Assembly (NCBI GenBank): GCA_019188255.1
Contig: JAETXT010000003.1
Coordinates: 4,340,001-4,404,000 of the forward strand
DNA from: Verticillium longisporum
Taxonomy: Eukaryota > Ascomycota > Sordariomycetes > Glomerellales > Plectosphaerellaceae
Length of the DNA stretch: 64,000 bases
Direction: 5' to 3'
Shown here: piece after piece, positions 62,316 through 64,000 of the stretch
Layout of the letters: each line of letters begins with the position of its first letter
Numbering within the stretch: position 1 is the stretch's first letter
Notes under the pieces: model-generated
The model's input: only the letters and a program-made list of their open reading frames with translations
The model's database searches: none
Told to the model about the DNA's origin: nothing
Made by a program: the position numbers and the translations under genes

Positions 62316-63002
62316 AACTGCACTATCGTTTACGCGTTATTCGTACCCATGGTTCTGAAGATTAGAATGGGGGAGAAATTAGTTCATGCGGCGCGTCATG
62401 GGAACTTGTATCGCGGGTGGACATGCCTGCTTGTTCCCTGTCCATGCCGAGTATTTGGGTGGAATCCTGTCAACCAATCACTCAGCTGCTGCGTTGCCGG
62501 GACAACAACAAGCATGTGGAGACATGTCGCCAGAGTACACCATATCATTGGCGAGGGATCAATGTGCCTCCCTTACATAATCGCAAGTGGTTTTCGTCTT
62601 CAAGGGCCTGAGGCACGCTATGGATCTATACCAAGACCAGCCGGAGAATGGGCCTGAACATTGACGAGAGTGTCCATCACAGAATGCCCATCGTTGCATT
62701 GCATTGCATTGCATTACATTCACATCTTTCAGTTGGGCGAGCAGACCTGAGCGTAGATCCGAGCACCTCAAGTCATGTCACGGCAGCAATAAACGAGGCC
62801 GTAGCCAATGCTCAGAAAAGTCGCCAGGCTTTTGATTGTTCATAACTAGACGAACGCTCTACGTGCCGCGAAACACGTCGAAACAGAGTCGAGACCAGAT
62901 ACCCCCATGCTGAAGACGTGTGAACACCTGGTCCATCCCATGCGTAGCTTTTTTGAGAAAATTCGGAGGCCCGTCCAATCGTGGAAGTCGTGGGAAGGGT
63001 AT
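62316..63002. other. Intergenic region MPS1 / RPP2
   Basis: 687 bp with the MPS1 promoter and possible first exon, and the RPP2 3' UTR. A pentamer repeat lies at 62696..62715. Confidence 0.5.
62696..62715 (+). repeat. Pentamer tandem repeat (GCATT)x4
   Basis: Four perfect GCATT units, followed by a variant ACATT. Short and non-coding. Confidence 0.9.
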
Positions 63003-63461
63003 TTAGTCGAAGAGACCGAAGCCCATGTCGTCGTCGGACTCCTCCTTCTCTGTTGATAGTTAGCAACTGACGCGGCTTCGTAGCAGGTTGTGTGCGGAAA
63101 AAACGTACCCTCCTCCTTGGCCTCCTCCGCGGGAGCGTCACCGCCGGCGGCAGCAGCGCCACCGGCAGCGGGAGCAGCACCGCCAGCACCGCCCGAGGGG
63201 ACGGAGGCGAGCTTGTTGGAGCCCTCAGCGATGAGCTGTGATGCATGTCAGTAAAGTTGTACGACACCAAAAAAAAACATCCCAAGCGATGAGACGGCAT
63301 ACCTCGTTGATGTCCTTGCCCTTGAGCTCGGAGAGAAGCGTGTCAAGACGCTCCTGCTCGACCTCAGCACCGACAGACTCAAGGACGGCCTTGACGTCAG
63401 CGGCGGAGGGAGAGGTGTTGCCACCGAGGGTGAGGAGGAGGTAAGCCGCGAGGTGCTTCAT
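63003..63461 (-). CDS. RPP2: 60S acidic ribosomal protein P2
   Basis: P2 forms the lateral stalk of the large ribosomal subunit with P1 and P0 and recruits translation GTPases. Exons 63461..63303, 63235..63109 and 63049..63003 give 110 residues, the normal size. The N-terminal dimerisation domain reads [20 protein letters not shown], and [19 protein letters not shown] follows. An Ala/Gly-rich hinge leads to the invariant stalk C-terminus [15 protein letters not shown], which binds elongation factors. The start [10 protein letters not shown] separates P2 from P1. All splice phases fit and no base loss is present. Confidence 0.97.
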
Positions 63462-64000
63462 CTTGAATTTGTGTCTATGCGACGTGAAGACGAATTAGCT
63501 TAGTCGTTTGCGAAAGATGTCGAGGATGCGACAGAGCTGGTTGCAGTGGCAGGGCAAGTACTAACAGATGGACGTGGTAAAGAACACGAGAGGTCAATCA
63601 ATTTAACCGCGAGTTGGGCGGAGACTGAATCTTCGAGTCCGAGGGGTTGATGGGTGGTTTTTTCGGTATAACCGGACAGGAAGTTGCAACGAAAAGTTCC
63701 AGGCAGATCGAGTTTTGTCGCAAGCTGACTCTGTGGGCACACCAAAATAGCCGACCCTTAGGGCGAAAGCTGCGCCATTGGTGGGGTGTCACATGTGGCT
63801 GGGAATACTATAAGCACCAGCCACGCAGTTTGTCATTCTCAGCACATTGCCCCACTACAACGCTTGGGGCCCCGGCTTATACATATCTCTGATAACATTT
63901 AGGTAATTGGCACCCCGATTGCTGGCCTAGACTGTACCCAGACGGCCAGGAGCAGAAGGACACCCAAAGGGGGCCAGCCGAACGGGCCTTCCCAAGGTGG
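63462..64000. promoter_or_regulatory. RPP2 upstream region to window end
   Basis: 539 bp containing the RPP2 promoter. A CCCTTAGGGC palindrome at about 63755..63764 is the only distinctive site. No gene start is evident before the window ends. Confidence 0.45.

Overview
The window is nuclear DNA of a filamentous ascomycete (Pezizomycotina, most likely Sordariomycetes). The evidence is short introns of about 45-100 bp with GT..CTRAC/ACTAAC..AG signals, GC-rich codon third positions, and typical fungal forms of alpha-tubulin, LEU4, PEX5, NSA2 and COA3. I joined all exons by hand from reading frame and splice signals; similarity calls are recognition of conserved families, not database searches. 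Genus is not determined.

Layout. 1-11.3 kb is housekeeping: the 3' end of NOP12 (+), alpha-tubulin (-), a divergent COA3 (-)/PTA1 (+) pair, and LEU4 (-) with a CPC1/Gcn4-type site upstream. 11-28 kb carries a She3-like coiled-coil protein (+), a secreted aspartic protease (-), an unrecognised basic protein (+), a SET/MYND protein (+) and a REX1-type RNA exonuclease (+). A Zn2Cys6 regulator (-) at 28.3-30.0 kb and a bHLH regulator (+) at 39.0-40.6 kb face away from each other across about 9 kb with no gene I can support. 41.7-50 kb holds a mitochondrial two-RRM protein (+), a tail-to-tail peroxisomal pair (PEX5 + and PXMP4 -), a 399-bp inverted-repeat element and NSA2 (-). 51-58.2 kb is a more AT-rich island with a Kex2-type small secreted protein (-), an NTM1-like methyltransferase (+) and an ankyrin-repeat pseudogene (-). 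Housekeeping resumes with mitochondrial bL21m (+), the MPS1 spindle-checkpoint kinase (-) and ribosomal P2 (-).

Quality of the sequence matters for every reader. Seven otherwise conserved genes (alpha-tubulin, LEU4, SHE3, REX1, PEX5, PXMP4, MPS1) have broken frames. Most breaks are single-base losses in runs that should be five or six C, so I read them as consensus errors rather than real mutations. PEX5 also has two in-frame stop codons that this explanation does not cover.

No CRISPR, prophage or bacterial-style operon is expected or seen. Nothing here is demonstrably a new system. The best leads are the inverted-repeat element with neighbouring GTACC palindromes, the Kex2-processed four-cysteine secreted protein, the AT-rich NTM1/ankyrin island, the PEX5 lesions and the 8-nt micro-exon with GC-AG intron in NSA2.
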